Below, one piece after another: positions 51,291 to 60,950 of a DNA stretch of 64,000 nucleotides. The stretch lies in contig JAWKXQ010000016.1 in assembly GCA_041396905.1 (NCBI GenBank), forward strand, positions 1-64,000. The letters are read 5' to 3'. The notes beneath the pieces were generated by a model. The model had not been told where the DNA came from, did no database searches, and saw only the letters and a list, made by a program, of their open reading frames with translations. This DNA is from JACXVD01 sp020446665. Lineage in GTDB: Bacteria > Pseudomonadota > Alphaproteobacteria > Sphingomonadales > Sphingomonadaceae. Made by a program: the position numbers and the translations under genes. Positions within the stretch are counted from its first letter, which is position 1. Each line of letters starts with the position of its first letter.

Positions 51291-53090
51291 TTACCGCTTG
51301 GGCTTGCCCGGCTTGCCGCCTGGCTTGTTCGCGAATTTCCGGCCAACGGGCTTCCCGCCACCACCTTTGCGATCTTCGCGCGGGCCCTTGCCGCGATGGA
51401 AGGGCTTGGCACGCACATGCGGGCCACCGGCATTATCGCTTCGGCCCTCGCGGCGGTTGCGGCGCGCTACGTCGCGCGGCGGTTCGGCAGAGGCTTCGAT
51501 GTGAATCACATCGTTCTCATCCTCGTCCTGCGCCGTGCGCTGGACAGCATCGGCGAAACGATCCGCCAGCGTGCGGGGGATCTGGAAATGGGTTTCATTC
51601 GGCCCCACCCGGATTGCGCCGATTTCATTGCGGGTAATGTGGCCCCGGCGGCAGATCAGCGGCAATATCCAGCGCGGTTCGGCATTGTTGCGGCGGCCGA
51701 CAGCCATGCGGAACCAGACCGTATCTTCAAAGCCTGGACGATGCCGCTCTGCCTGTGCCTTTTGCCGCGCTTCAGGCGTGTTGGTGGCCAGCTCTTCCGG
51801 CTCGGGCATGGAGGCGCGATGGGCACGCACCAGCATGGCGGCGATTTCCTGCGGGCTGCGTTCGGCCAGCAAGCGCTCGGCCAGTTCCACATCGCTGTCT
51901 TCCACTTCGACCGGGGCGAGCAATTGTGCCAGCATACGCTCGCGATCCTGCGCACGGATGGCTTCGCGGCTCGGCGCGTCGATCCACTCAGCCTCCACTT
52001 TCGCGTGGCGCAGCATGGATTCCACCCGGCGGCGGCGCGGATACGGCACTACCAGCACCGCGGTGCCTTTCTTGCCCGCGCGCCCGGTACGGCCTGAGCG
52101 GTGCTGCAACGTCTCTGCATCGCGGGGAATCTCCACATGCACGACCAGGCTGAGCGAAGGCAGATCGATCCCGCGCGCGGCCACATCGGTCGCCACGCAA
52201 ACCCGTGCGCGCCGGTCACGCAAAGCCTGCAGCGCCTGATTGCGTTCCGACTGCGAATGCTCGCCCGACAGGGCGACCACGGCAAAGCCGCGTTCCTGCA
52301 AGGTGGCGTGCAAATGCCGCACATTGTCGCGCGTGGCGCAGAACAGAATAGCCGTTTCCGCTTCGTGGAAACGCAGCAGATTCACCACTGCATGTTCGAT
52401 CTCGGACGGGGCAACCGTGACCGCCTGATAGGCGATATCGCCATGGCCGCGATCATCACCCTTGGTGCTGATGCGCAGCGCATCGCGCTGGTAACGGCGT
52501 GCCAATGCCTCAATCGGGCGCGGCATGGTGGCGGAAAAGAGCAGCGTGCGCCGCCCCTCTGGCGTGCCGTCGAGAATTTCCTCCAGCTCTTCGCGGAAAC
52601 CCATATCGAGCATTTCATCCGCTTCATCGAGCACGATTGCGGAAAGCTGCGAAAGGTCCAGCGCGCCGCGCTCCAGATGATCGCGCAGGCGGCCCGGCGT
52701 GCCGACCACGATGGTTGCGCCTGACTGCAAGGCGCGGCGTTCCTGGCTGGGGTTCATCCCGCCCACGCAAGTGGCAATCCGGGCACCGGCCCCGGCATAG
52801 AGCCAGCCCAGTTCCTTGCTCACCTGCAATGCCAGTTCACGCGTCGGCGCAATTACCAGCGCCTGCGGAGCGGCCGGGCGGCGGACCCTGCCATCATCAC
52901 CCAGCAACTGAGCGGCCATGGCGAGACCAAAGGCCACTGTCTTGCCGGAACCGGTCTGCGCCGAGACGACCAGATCGCGCCCCTCCGCTTCGGGTTCGAT
53001 CACGGCGGACTGGACAGCAGTCAATTCGGAATAGCCGCGCTGCGACAGGGCTTCGCCAAGGACAGGCGGGATATGGGAAAAGCTCATCAT
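51291..53090 (-). CDS. DEAD/DEAH-box RNA helicase
   Basis: RNA helicase of about 599 residues. Conserved motifs: Q motif PPVLGEALSQRGYSELTAVQ, motif I VVSAQTGSGKT, Ia/Ib, motif II VLDEADEMLDMGF, motif III SATMP, IV ILFCATRDNVRHL, V ATDVAARGIDLP and VI HRSGRTGRAGKKG. The C-terminal tail contains a DbpA/RBM-like region (VDEIGAIRVGPNETHFQIP-type) and ends in a Gly/Lys/Arg-rich stretch (KGPREDRKGGGGKPVGRK), probably RNA-binding. ATG 53090 or 53087 starts the protein; the weak GTGAGT is the only visible ribosome-binding site. Confidence 0.9.
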   Translation of the reverse strand: MMSFSHIPPVLGEALSQRGYSELTAVQSAVIEPEAEGRDLVVSAQTGSGKTVAFGLAMAAQLLGDDGRVRRPAAPQALVIAPTRELALQVSKELGWLYAGAGARIATCVGGMNPSQERRALQSGATIVVGTPGRLRDHLERGALDLSQLSAIVLDEADEMLDMGFREELEEILDGTPEGRRTLLFSATMPRPIEALARRYQRDALRISTKGDDRGHGDIAYQAVTVAPSEIEHAVVNLLRFHEAETAILFCATRDNVRHLHATLQERGFAVVALSGEHSQSERNQALQALRDRRARVCVATDVAARGIDLPSLSLVVHVEIPRDAETLQHRSGRTGRAGKKGTAVLVVPYPRRRRVESMLRHAKVEAEWIDAPSREAIRAQDRERMLAQLLAPVEVEDSDVELAERLLAERSPQEIAAMLVRAHRASMPEPEELATNTPEARQKAQAERHRPGFEDTVWFRMAVGRRNNAEPRWILPLICRRGHITRNEIGAIRVGPNETHFQIPRTLADRFADAVQRTAQDEDENDVIHIEASAEPPRDVARRNRREGRSDNAGGPHVRAKPFHRGKGPREDRKGGGGKPVGRKFANKPGGKPGKPKR

Positions 53091-53339
53091 ACTCACAATC
53101 GAGAAGCACGCGCCTTTCGGCGCGGGCAAAATGGGGTCACGCAATCTGGCGGGACTGGGCAGCGATACCGCGCGTTGGATCACGCGCCAAGGCACCGGGA
53201 ATGCGGCCCCATACAGCGTTCGAGCGCATTTGGCTCGCACGAATTTGCGAAATCTTCCGAACAGGCAATCAGACGCATGAGAGGGGATAATCTCGCCCTC
53301 ACCCTTGCCCCGCCCGCGCCCATGCGGAATCACTCAGCC

Positions 53340-53894
53340 ATGGCAATTCTTTCCGACAAGTGGATTCGCAAACAGGCGCAAGAACACGGCATGATCGAGC
53401 CGTTTGTGGAGGCGCAGCGGCGTGAAGGGTGCATATCCTATGGCCTGTCCAGCTATGGCTATGACGCGCGTGTTGCGGATGAGTTCAAGATCTTCACCAA
53501 TGTCGATAGCGCGGTGGTCGATCCCAAGGATTTCGCCTCCAACAGTTTTGTCGACCGCAAGACCGATGTCTGCGTGATCCCGCCTAACAGTTTCGCGCTC
53601 GCCCGCACGGTGGAATATTTCCGCGTGCCGGAAGATGTGCTGGTGATCTGCCTAGGCAAGAGCACCTATGCGCGCTGCGGGATCATCGTGAACGTTACCC
53701 CGCTGGAGCCGGGCTGGGAAGGCCATGTGACGCTGGAATTTTCCAACACTACCCCGCTGCCCGCGAAAATCTATGCCAATGAAGGCGCGTGCCAGTTCCT
53801 GTTCTTGCAAGGCAATGAGCGCTGCGAGACAAGTTACAAGGACCGCGCAGGCAAATATATGGGACAACGTGGTGTTACGCTGCCCCGTTTGTGA
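53340..53894 (+). CDS. dcd: dCTP deaminase
   Basis: Converts dCTP to dUTP for dTMP synthesis. The 184-residue protein MAILSDKWIRKQAQEHGMIE has the family sequences ISYGLSSYGYDARVADEFKI, CLGKSTYARCGIIVNVTPLE, and the catalytic glutamate in EGHVTLEFSNTTPLPAKIYA. It ends with KDRAGKYMGQRGVTLPRL. ATG 53340 is the start. Confidence 0.96.
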   Translation: MAILSDKWIRKQAQEHGMIEPFVEAQRREGCISYGLSSYGYDARVADEFKIFTNVDSAVVDPKDFASNSFVDRKTDVCVIPPNSFALARTVEYFRVPEDVLVICLGKSTYARCGIIVNVTPLEPGWEGHVTLEFSNTTPLPAKIYANEGACQFLFLQGNERCETSYKDRAGKYMGQRGVTLPRL

Positions 53895-53915
53895 GATACC
53901 GGATGCAGAGCCCTG

Positions 53916-54356
53916 TCAGGCTGCGGCGTAGGCATCCCTTTCTGCTGCGATCAGAATATCTGCCAGCATCCAATAGGCTTCACCCCAGGCGTCGAGGACT
54001 TCATCGGTCGCGATTTCCGCGCCCAGAACGTCGCGAATGGCGGGCAACAGCGCAGCGGCAACATGCGGATAATGCTCTGGCTTGACCCCGGTTTCGACAT
54101 GACGCCGGACCATCCGGCCCACCGCCGGGCCGAGCGCTTCCAGCTTGTCTATATTCTTCGCATAGGCCAGAATCGCTGCCGCCAGACGCTTGGGCTGCTC
54201 GCCACTTTCCTGCGCAGCGCGGTCAAACATGGCCTCTATGTCGGGATTTTCAAACAGCCGACGATACATGGCCTGCGTAATCTCAACCCCGTGCTTTTCC
54301 AGCGCCGGAGCAGTTGATTTAACGATGGCCCGAGCCTGTTGCGAAGCGGTGCGCAT
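53916..54356 (-). CDS. Single-domain globin (flavohemoglobin-type)
   Basis: Heme protein of 146 residues. It aligns with the globin domain of bacterial flavohemoglobins: APALEKHGVEITQAMYRRLF, then RMVRRHVETGVKPEHYPHVA with the proximal histidine region, and LPAIRDVLG. The reductase domain of Hmp is absent. It is divergent from a NsrR/Rrf2 gene 81 bp away, so it probably detoxifies nitric oxide or binds O2. Start chosen at ATG 54356; longer forms have no family similarity. Confidence 0.88.
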   Translation of the reverse strand: MRTASQQARAIVKSTAPALEKHGVEITQAMYRRLFENPDIEAMFDRAAQESGEQPKRLAAAILAYAKNIDKLEALGPAVGRMVRRHVETGVKPEHYPHVAAALLPAIRDVLGAEIATDEVLDAWGEAYWMLADILIAAERDAYAAA

Positions 54357-54437
54357 TCTATATCTCCAAATCCAGTATTTCAAATGCCGGTATATGAGAT
54401 GCTTGATTTTGCCAAGGGCTAAATTCAGGATGCGATC

Positions 54438-54887
54438 ATGCAACTGACCCAGCATACGGATTACGGATTGCGCCTGCTGATTGTGCTGGCGCGCAGCGAT
54501 GGAGCGCCGCTTTCGCTGGTGGATTTCGCGCGTGAGCAAGGCTTGTCATATAACCATATCGCAAAGGTCGCCCGCGCATTGGGGCAGCATGGCTACATCA
54601 TCAGCCACAGAGGCAGGAATGGCGGCGTGTCACTGGCTCTGCCAGCGCAAGAGATCAGGATCGGCGATGTCGTGAGAGCGCTGGAATTCGGGATGAAACT
54701 GGCCGATTGCGGCAATTGCGCATTGCAGAACAATTGCGCCACCAGCTCGCTGCTGGCGCAGGCACTTGCTGCATTTCTGGCAATATTGGACAGGGCAAAT
54801 CTGGCCGACATGGCCCGGGATGGTCCGCCTGCAGTTCGCCAGTGGTTCCCGCATCTGGCATCATCTGCGGGAACTGCAATGCCGTAG
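54438..54887 (+). CDS. nsrR: Rrf2-family regulator, NsrR-like
   Basis: Transcription factor of 149 residues. HTH at the N-terminus (MQLTQHTDYGLRLLIVLARS, SYNHIAKVARALGQHGYIIS, RGRNGGVSLALPAQEIRIG). Three cysteines, CGNCALQNNC, are positioned for an Fe-S cluster as in NsrR, the nitric oxide sensor. Divergent from the globin gene, an arrangement seen for NsrR and hmp. The gap 54357-54437 presumably holds the operator; only a weak ATTT-c-AAAT symmetry is visible there. Confidence 0.85.
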   Translation: MQLTQHTDYGLRLLIVLARSDGAPLSLVDFAREQGLSYNHIAKVARALGQHGYIISHRGRNGGVSLALPAQEIRIGDVVRALEFGMKLADCGNCALQNNCATSSLLAQALAAFLAILDRANLADMARDGPPAVRQWFPHLASSAGTAMP

Positions 54888-54942
54888 CGGCTTTGACTCA
54901 GGCAGATGGCTGGCGCATTCCCTGCGCTAAGGAGATTGCCCG

Positions 54943-56111
54943 ATGACGACCCGCGAATTCGATATCGTAATCTATGGCGCAACCGGATTTACCGGGCGGC
55001 TGGTGGCGGAATATCTCGCCACCCATTATGCCGGGCGGGACGATGCGCCGTACTGGGCCATGGCCGGGCGCAGCGCCGCCAGCTGGCGGAAGTGCGCGAC
55101 GAGATCGGCGCGCCGGAGGATACGCCTTTCGTAGTGGCCAATGCCGATGATCCGGCCAGTTTGGCGGAAATGGCCGCGCGGACCAAGGTGGTGCTGTCCA
55201 CGGTCGGCCCTTACCAGCTTTATGGCAGCGATCTGGTCGCCGCCTGTGTCAACGCCGGAACCGCCTATGCCGATCTGTGTGGCGAGCCGCTGTGGATGCG
55301 TGAGATGATCGACCTCCATAGTGAAACCGCAAAGGCCAGCGGCGCGCGCATTTGCCTGTCCTGCGGGTTCGATTCGATCCCCTTCGACCTCGGCGTTTCC
55401 TATCTCCAGCGCGAGGCGATTGCCCGCCATGGCAAGCCCGCCCCGCGCGTGAAAGGCCGGGTGCGCAAGATGCAGGGCGGTGCCTCGGGCGGGACAATGG
55501 CGAGCCTGACGGAGACGCTGAAAGCTGTCGCGAAGAAGCCAAGTCTCGGCCTGCTCCTGAAGTCGAGCTTTGCCCTGACGCCCGGCTTCGAAGGTCCGTC
55601 TCAGCCCTCCGGCATGATCCCCGAATATGACAAGGCGACCGGCACATGGACCGCGCCCTTTGTCATGGCGCCGATCAACACCAAGAATGTCCACCGCACC
55701 AATTTCCTGCGCAGCCACCCATGGGGCGAGGATTTCACCTATGACGAGATGGTGATGACCACGCCGGGCGAAGCGGGCAAGGCGATGGCGGAAATGCTGG
55801 CCAAGGCGAACCCGCTGGGTGACAAGAAGCTGAAACCCGGCGACGGCCCGAGCAAGGAAGAGCGTGAGAACGGGTTCTACGACATCCTGTTCATTGGCGA
55901 ATATCCCGATGGCACCACCATCCGCGCCAGTGTGAAGGGGGATCGCGATCCCGGCTATGGCTCAACCAGCAAAATGCTGAGCGAGACGGGCATGGCCCTG
56001 CTCAACAGTGAGGGAGAAGGCGGCATCTGGACACCGGGCGCGCTGCTGGGCGCAGCACTGGAAGCCCGGCTGCAAGAACATGCCGGGCTTACCTTCGCAG
56101 TGGAGGAATAG
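54943..56111 (+). pseudogene. Saccharopine-dehydrogenase-like oxidoreductase, one frameshift
   Basis: Rossmann-fold protein of the saccharopine dehydrogenase / trans-acting enoyl reductase family. The first frame, from ATG 54943, gives REFDIVIYGATGFTGRLVAE and APYWAMAGRSAA. Then the frame must change by one base near 55080 (an A seems missing in GCC-AG-CTG) to continue as LAEVRDEIGAPEDTPFVV. After that it is intact to 56111: VGPYQLYGSDLVAACVNAGT, CGFDSIPFDLGVSYL, QGGASGGTMASLTETLKA. Sequencing error is the most likely cause. Confidence 0.85.
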
Positions 56112-56114
56112 CGC

Positions 56115-58301
56115 CTAGAGACTCAGCCGCGCGCTGACCTTGAAATTGCGGCCCGCCAGCGGGACGAAATCCTTGGTAAAGCTGGCATGGCGGCGCCCTT
56201 CCGCGTCAAAAATATTATCGACCTGGAACAGGATCGTCAGATTATTGCCTCCGCGCAGCGGCTTCCACGCCAGCGAGGCATTGACGAAGGCGAAGCTGTC
56301 TGTGGCTGTTTCAAAGGGTGCCGTGCTGGTCTGGCTGCCAAACCACTGGACTTCCACCCGCCCGTCGAAATGCTCGGTCTTGCCTTCCAGCGCGCCCAGC
56401 AGGCTGAGCGGAGGGATACGCGGCAGCGGCGTCCCATCAGACAGGCGCGCGCGGACATAGTCGCCGCGCAGATCGGCGATCAGGCGAAACGGGCCGCTGT
56501 CGATAATCGGCAGGCTGACTTCGCCCTCGATCCCGAAATAATTCGCATCGCCTTGCTGATAGGCGAAGACCGGAAGCTCGTCTTCCTCCAGCCCGGTTTC
56601 GTTGAGATAGATATAATCGCTGAACCAGTTCTGGAACACAGCAAAGCTGACATCAGCCAGCCCCACCCGCCCGCGGACATAGGCTTCCAGCCCCCATGCG
56701 CTTTCCTTGCTCAGCGCCGGGTCGCCCAGTTCATAGGCCTGTGTGGCGATATGCGGCCCGTCAGAGAACAACTCTTCCCCGCTCGGCGCGCGCTGCGCGC
56801 GGGAACCAGTCAGGCCAAATCGCAGACCGCCTTCGGTTTCATGGGCGATGCCGACCGCGCCTGACAGTGTCGAGAAGTCCCGCTCCACACCCAGCGAAAT
56901 GGATTTGACAGCGGTCGATTCATAACGGCCGGCGAATTCCAGTTGCACGGGTCCCATGCCGACTTCCTGCAAGGCAAAGACCGCAAACTGATCAGTCCGG
57001 TTCGGGGCGACGAAGGCCTCTGCCCCGATCGCTTCGAAATCACGGAAGTAATATTGCGTGCCGATGGAGCCACGCCAGCTGCCCTGCTGCTTCTGGATCA
57101 GTTCCGCCCGCGCTTCGATGCCAGTGACGTTGAAGACCGTGCCTACTTCGTCGCCTTCAAATTCGGTGTGGGTATAATCGCTATAGCCCACGCGCGTGCG
57201 CAGTTGCGAGAAGACCCCGCCGCCCAGCGCCAGTTCCCCGCGCAGGTCAGCGCGATATTGGCGCATGCCGATGGACACTGGCCCTTCGCCATGCTCCTCC
57301 TCCGCAGCGACCAGCCCCTTTACGGGCGCAGCGGCTTCTTCGTGATGGTGGCCCATGCCGGGGCGACCCGGCACGCCGTAGCTGGTATCATAAATGCCGA
57401 AGGAGAAGCCCAGATTGCTCTCCCCGGCGAAGAAAGCGACACCGGCATTGGCAGACCATGTTTGCGTTGCACTGTTGGGTAGCGTTCCGCGCTGAAGCGC
57501 CGCTTCGCGCAATTCCTCGGCCTCCTCCGGCTCGCCATCGGCGTCATGGTCTGCGGCATCGGCCAGCAAATCGGCCCGCAGGCCGGGAGCGATGACATAG
57601 CCCGGTACGGTCAGGTCATCAGTCTTGCGATAGGCACCATCGGCATGAAACACGAACATCTGCCCCAGAGGGACATCCAGCGAGGCCCCGCCTTCACGCA
57701 AATCAGCAGCCGTATTGAACCCGGCCAGTGCATCAAGGTGGAACGGCTCTTTCATCCGCCGGAGTGGAATGCGCTTGTCGATCACATTCACCGCACCGCC
57801 AATCGCCTGGCTGCCAAACAGCAGCACGGCGGGCCCGCGCAGCACTTCTATCCGTTCGGCCGTAAGCGGATCAATCGACACAGCATGGTCAGCCGAAGTG
57901 TTGGACGCATCCAGCGCGCCCAGCCCATCCACGAGCACCTTCACCCGCTCACCGGAAAAACCGCGCAAGATCGGGCGTGACGCGCCGGGTGAGAAGCCGC
58001 TGGCAGAAACGCCGGGGAGTTTGGCCAGAACTTCCCCCACCTGGCCGTCAAGATTGCTTTGCAGCTCGGTCCCTTCCATCACCGACGTACCCGCCAGCAC
58101 GTCGAGCTGCGTCACCCCCACAGCGCTAACCACGATCTCACCGAAATCATCCAGACGGCGGTCGTGAAAATCATCGGTCGGAGCCTCTGATACAGCCGCC
58201 TCTGCTGTCCGCTGTTCCTGCGCCTGAGCCGGCACCGCAAGCCCCGCCGACAAGGCGAGAGCGAAAAGCGAAGGACGCAGGAAGGAACCGTGATGGGGCA
58301 T
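56115..58301 (-). CDS. TonB-dependent receptor, probably zinc-uptake ZnuD type (third of three)
   Basis: Outer-membrane receptor of about 728 residues. Signal peptide LFALALSAGLAVPAQAQ, TonB-box-like EIVVSAVGVTQLD, plug with SRPILRGFSGERVKVLVDGL and ERIEVLRGPAVLLFGSQAIG. The barrel contains metal-binding-like clusters: GMGHHHEEAAAP, EEEHGEG, ADHDADGEPEEAEE and an early DDFHD. Such His/Asp/Glu-rich loops are typical of ZnuD-like zinc receptors. ATG 58301 starts the signal peptide. A Zur-like palindrome overlaps the promoter region upstream. Confidence 0.85.
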   Translation of the reverse strand: MPHHGSFLRPSLFALALSAGLAVPAQAQEQRTAEAAVSEAPTDDFHDRRLDDFGEIVVSAVGVTQLDVLAGTSVMEGTELQSNLDGQVGEVLAKLPGVSASGFSPGASRPILRGFSGERVKVLVDGLGALDASNTSADHAVSIDPLTAERIEVLRGPAVLLFGSQAIGGAVNVIDKRIPLRRMKEPFHLDALAGFNTAADLREGGASLDVPLGQMFVFHADGAYRKTDDLTVPGYVIAPGLRADLLADAADHDADGEPEEAEELREAALQRGTLPNSATQTWSANAGVAFFAGESNLGFSFGIYDTSYGVPGRPGMGHHHEEAAAPVKGLVAAEEEHGEGPVSIGMRQYRADLRGELALGGGVFSQLRTRVGYSDYTHTEFEGDEVGTVFNVTGIEARAELIQKQQGSWRGSIGTQYYFRDFEAIGAEAFVAPNRTDQFAVFALQEVGMGPVQLEFAGRYESTAVKSISLGVERDFSTLSGAVGIAHETEGGLRFGLTGSRAQRAPSGEELFSDGPHIATQAYELGDPALSKESAWGLEAYVRGRVGLADVSFAVFQNWFSDYIYLNETGLEEDELPVFAYQQGDANYFGIEGEVSLPIIDSGPFRLIADLRGDYVRARLSDGTPLPRIPPLSLLGALEGKTEHFDGRVEVQWFGSQTSTAPFETATDSFAFVNASLAWKPLRGGNNLTILFQVDNIFDAEGRRHASFTKDFVPLAGRNFKVSARLSL

Positions 58302-58332
58302 GGATAGTCCTGAAATGAAGCGGCGATCTGAA

Positions 58333-58348
58333 TAATGATATGTCATTA
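58333..58348. promoter_or_regulatory. Putative Zur box upstream of the ZnuD-like receptor
   Basis: TAATGATA-TGTCATTA is a 16-bp palindrome with one mismatched pair. It resembles Zur operators, which combine TAATG/CATTA-type arms around an AT-rich centre. It lies about 32-47 bp upstream of the chosen start codon, a suitable place for repression by zinc-bound Zur. I did not find a zur gene in the window. Confidence 0.5.
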
Positions 58349-58351
58349 CAT

Positions 58352-58730
58352 CACGTCAGCTAGGGATCACCACGCCCGCTGGCAAGGGCTTTCCGCGCAG
58401 TTGCGAAGAAACGTTCCGTCTCTGCGACAAATGCACGCGGCACGTTCGCCTTGACGGCGATCACTCTCTGGTCTGGTCGAAAAATGGAGCGGGCGAGGCG
58501 ATTCGAACGCCCGACCCCAACCTTGGCAAAATGTCTGAGCAGCTTAGCCGTTGCTACGCCAGATAACGCTAAAGACCGATATCATGCTGTAATATAGTAA
58601 TCTTTTTGGCTGAAACCTACGCCAGACCCGTCCATCGCTACGCCAGCTTTTCTCTTCGCTCGCTTACAATGTGCTTACATTGCCAACCGGAACCGCTTGT
58701 GTAAGCAAATTGTCCGAAAGGACGAACGGT
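58352..58730. other. Boundary region between the ZnuD-like gene and the integrase
   Basis: A 379-bp region without a gene, apart from the tRNA fragment at 58485-58529. To the left of that fragment lies ordinary chromosomal intergenic DNA; to the right (58530-58730) lies AT-richer DNA before the integrase. I see no ORF, and no clear promoter or direct repeat other than the tRNA-derived piece. Confidence 0.5.
58485..58529 (-). other. 3' part of a tRNA-Gly(GCC), attachment-site remnant
   Basis: On the minus strand the 45 bases run from the anticodon loop (TTGCCAA) through variable region, T arm (GGGCG-TTCGAAT-CGCCT) and acceptor strand to an encoded CCA. All features match tRNA-Gly(GCC). Upstream of the loop the sequence (GACAT) cannot pair with the GGTTG stem, so the 5' half is missing. 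Tyrosine integrases use this kind of tRNA 3' segment as attB, so this is probably the displaced copy (attR) made when an element inserted. Confidence 0.8.
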
Positions 58731-59989
58731 ATGGGCAAGCTCACAAAACGAAGCGTCGACAGCATGGCAATCCCCGCCAGCGGACAGACATTTCTTTGGG
58801 ACGACGAACTTCGAGGCTTCGGTGTCCGGGCAATGCCATCCGGCCTCAAGGTCTTTGTTCTCCAGTATCGTAATGACGAGGGGCGCAGCAGGCGCATCGT
58901 CCTTGGGCGCTATGGCGTCCTGACCGTCGAACAGGCGCGCAAGCAGGCGATCATGAAACTTGGCGCGGTGGCCGGGGCGACGATCCGGCGGAAGAACGCG
59001 CCCAGTCCCGCGCCGCAATCACCATCCGCGAAGTCTGTGACTGGTATCTGGAAAACGCCGAGTCCGGCAAACTTCTGGGCCGCAAGCATCGGCCAATCAA
59101 GGCATCGACACTCGCCATGGATCGCAGCCGCATCGAAACGCACATCAAGCCGCTCATCGGCACTCGGCAGGTCCGCTCGCTCCGGGTGTCGGACATCGAA
59201 AAGATGCAGATGGATATCGTTGCCGGACGAACCGCCAAGCCAAAGGAAAATGGAGGGCGCGGTGGGCGGACAACCGGTGGCCCAGGCGTCGCAGGGAGAG
59301 CCGTCTCCACCCTCCATGCGCTTCTGGCCCATGCGATGCGATACGATATCGTCGAAAACAATCCCGCTGCCGGAGTCCGCAAGATCGCTGGCAAGCCGCG
59401 CACCCGGCGTTTGAGCGCCGCAGAAATCCGATCGCTGGGCAAGGCTTTCACGATTGCCGAACGCAATGGCGAAAATCCCACCGGACTTGCCGCGATCCGG
59501 GTGCTGCTGCTTACAGGCTACCGAATCTCCGAAGTCATCGGCATGCAGCGCAGTTGGCTGCATCCGGAAAAGGGCTACGTGCATTTCCCCGACACAAAGA
59601 CAGACGGTCAGATCCGACCGATTGGTGAAGCCGCAATTGCCGTTCTCGAATCCGTTCCAAAAAAGCGCGCGCTACCGCTTTTCTTTGCCTCAGACTTCGT
59701 CGACCGGCCGTTCTCCGGCGTTCCTGAAGTTCTCCGCGCACTCTGCACAATTGCCGGAATCGAAGGTGTGACCCCGCATGTGCTCCGCCACACGTTCGGC
59801 AGTGTGGCTGGTGACATGGGCTTCTCGGAACTGACCATCAAGGCGCTGCTGGGCCACGGTGCCCGTGGATCGACCCAGAACTACGTTCACCTGGATGAAG
59901 CGCTGCGGCTTGCAGTCGACCGCGTGTCGGGCAAGATCGCCAATCTGCTCGATGGAACCGATGTCACGATCCTCGACATTGCCGCATAA
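58731..59989 (+). pseudogene. Tyrosine-type integrase, one frameshift
   Basis: Integrase of the phage P4 / Int family, about 419 residues once a shift is corrected. The start MGKLTKRSVDSMAIP is followed by the arm-type DNA-binding domain (TFLWDDELRGFGVRAMPSGL). Near 58974-58977, a run of four G appears to have lost one base; the second frame then continues with DDPAEERAQSRAAI and the core-binding domain. The catalytic residues are all there: GYRISEVIGM (Arg), HVLRHTFGSV (His, Arg), LLGHG (His) and NYVHL (Tyr). Adjacent to the tRNA-Gly fragment, pointing into the element. Confidence 0.88.
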
Positions 59990-60071
59990 TGATCGAGGTC
60001 AGTCAGCCGCAAGCCTGTTGTTGGTGTGCGCTGCCAGGCGCCAGACCTGTCGCAAATACCTACTCACAAAA

Positions 60072-60818
60072 TCAAGGAACGAGCTCAGGTTTTCGCTCAA
60101 CCCATTCTGGGCGGGGAGGAACGGTATTTCGGTCATAATACCCGGCCTGTTCGGCGAGCCTTGGCAGGTCCAGCAACGACACGCCTGATCGACCATGCGT
60201 GTCGATTATCCCAGCCTCTCTCAACTTGGTGAATTGCCGGCTGACGGTTTCGATCTTCAGCCCGAGGCTTTCGCCTATGTCTCCTCTCGACATGGGTAGA
60301 TCGATCATGGGACTGGGACCCTCAGACGCGTCGAGCCGTTCCCACATCGCAAGGAGAAAGCCTGCAACCCGCTCGCCTGCGGACTTCTGGCCCAGATTGA
60401 CAGCCTTGTCGCGGCACCGAAACAGGGCGGTTTGCGAGCGCTCGAGCAGCGCGCGCATGATCCATGGATTGCTCGCGGCCCGGTCATAAAATTCGCGTGC
60501 AGGAAAGGTTGTGAGCGTGCTTTCGCACAGTCCGATCAACATGTATCGATGCACGCTCACAGCCGGAACAGTGAATATGTCGCCGCCGAAATGAAAGGCA
60601 ACAATTTGATGGCGCTCGCGCGATGCCAATGCGCCCAACTTGGTCGCACCACTCGCGAGAAAAACAAGGGTAGTATCGGCGGGATCGGTTTTGACTTCTT
60701 GCCCTCGTATCACATGCACCTGCGTTGCTAGTTCGCCGAGCTGTCGACCGATTTCTGCTCCGGGGTCAATCCCGAAGGTAGCACGCAGAAACACGTTGCA
60801 AGAGCCGAAGTTCGGCAT
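60072..60818 (-). CDS. Crp/Fnr-family transcriptional regulator
   Basis: Regulator of 248 residues with a cyclic-nucleotide-binding-like N-terminal fold and a C-terminal HTH: SRGDIGESLGLKIETVSRQF followed by TKLREAGII. This HTH type reads TTGAT-like sites. The FNR cysteine cluster is not present: there are only isolated cysteines (C7, GLC, FRC), so redox sensing through a [4Fe-4S] cluster is unlikely. It is divergent from the ferredoxin gene, and the shared gap of 132 bp contains an FNR/FixK-type box. ATG 60818 is chosen as the start. Confidence 0.9.
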   Translation of the reverse strand: MPNFGSCNVFLRATFGIDPGAEIGRQLGELATQVHVIRGQEVKTDPADTTLVFLASGATKLGALASRERHQIVAFHFGGDIFTVPAVSVHRYMLIGLCESTLTTFPAREFYDRAASNPWIMRALLERSQTALFRCRDKAVNLGQKSAGERVAGFLLAMWERLDASEGPSPMIDLPMSRGDIGESLGLKIETVSRQFTKLREAGIIDTHGRSGVSLLDLPRLAEQAGYYDRNTVPPRPEWVERKPELVP

Positions 60819-60877
60819 GGCACCTCTCATGAAGCGTTTGTCGCCTCCCACATACTTCGCGCTGGACAGCCGGGTCT

Positions 60878-60891
60878 TTGACCCAAATCAA
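60878..60891. promoter_or_regulatory. FNR/FixK-type box between the Crp/Fnr and ferredoxin genes
   Basis: TTGAC-CCAA-ATCAA differs from the palindromic FNR consensus TTGAT-N4-ATCAA by one base, a form accepted by FixK/Dnr-type proteins. It lies midway between the two start codons, about 60 bp from each, so it can serve one or both promoters. It probably binds the divergently encoded regulator. Confidence 0.7.
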
Positions 60892-60950
60892 TGTCGCCTC
60901 GCGCGCCTTTGCTTACATCAGTGTCAGTAACGAGCGGAGCGACTCGATCC

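Noticed and set aside
54357..54437. Defined NsrR operator
   Set aside because: Only a weak ATTT-c-AAAT symmetry and a single AGATGC half-site are visible; this is not enough to call a site.
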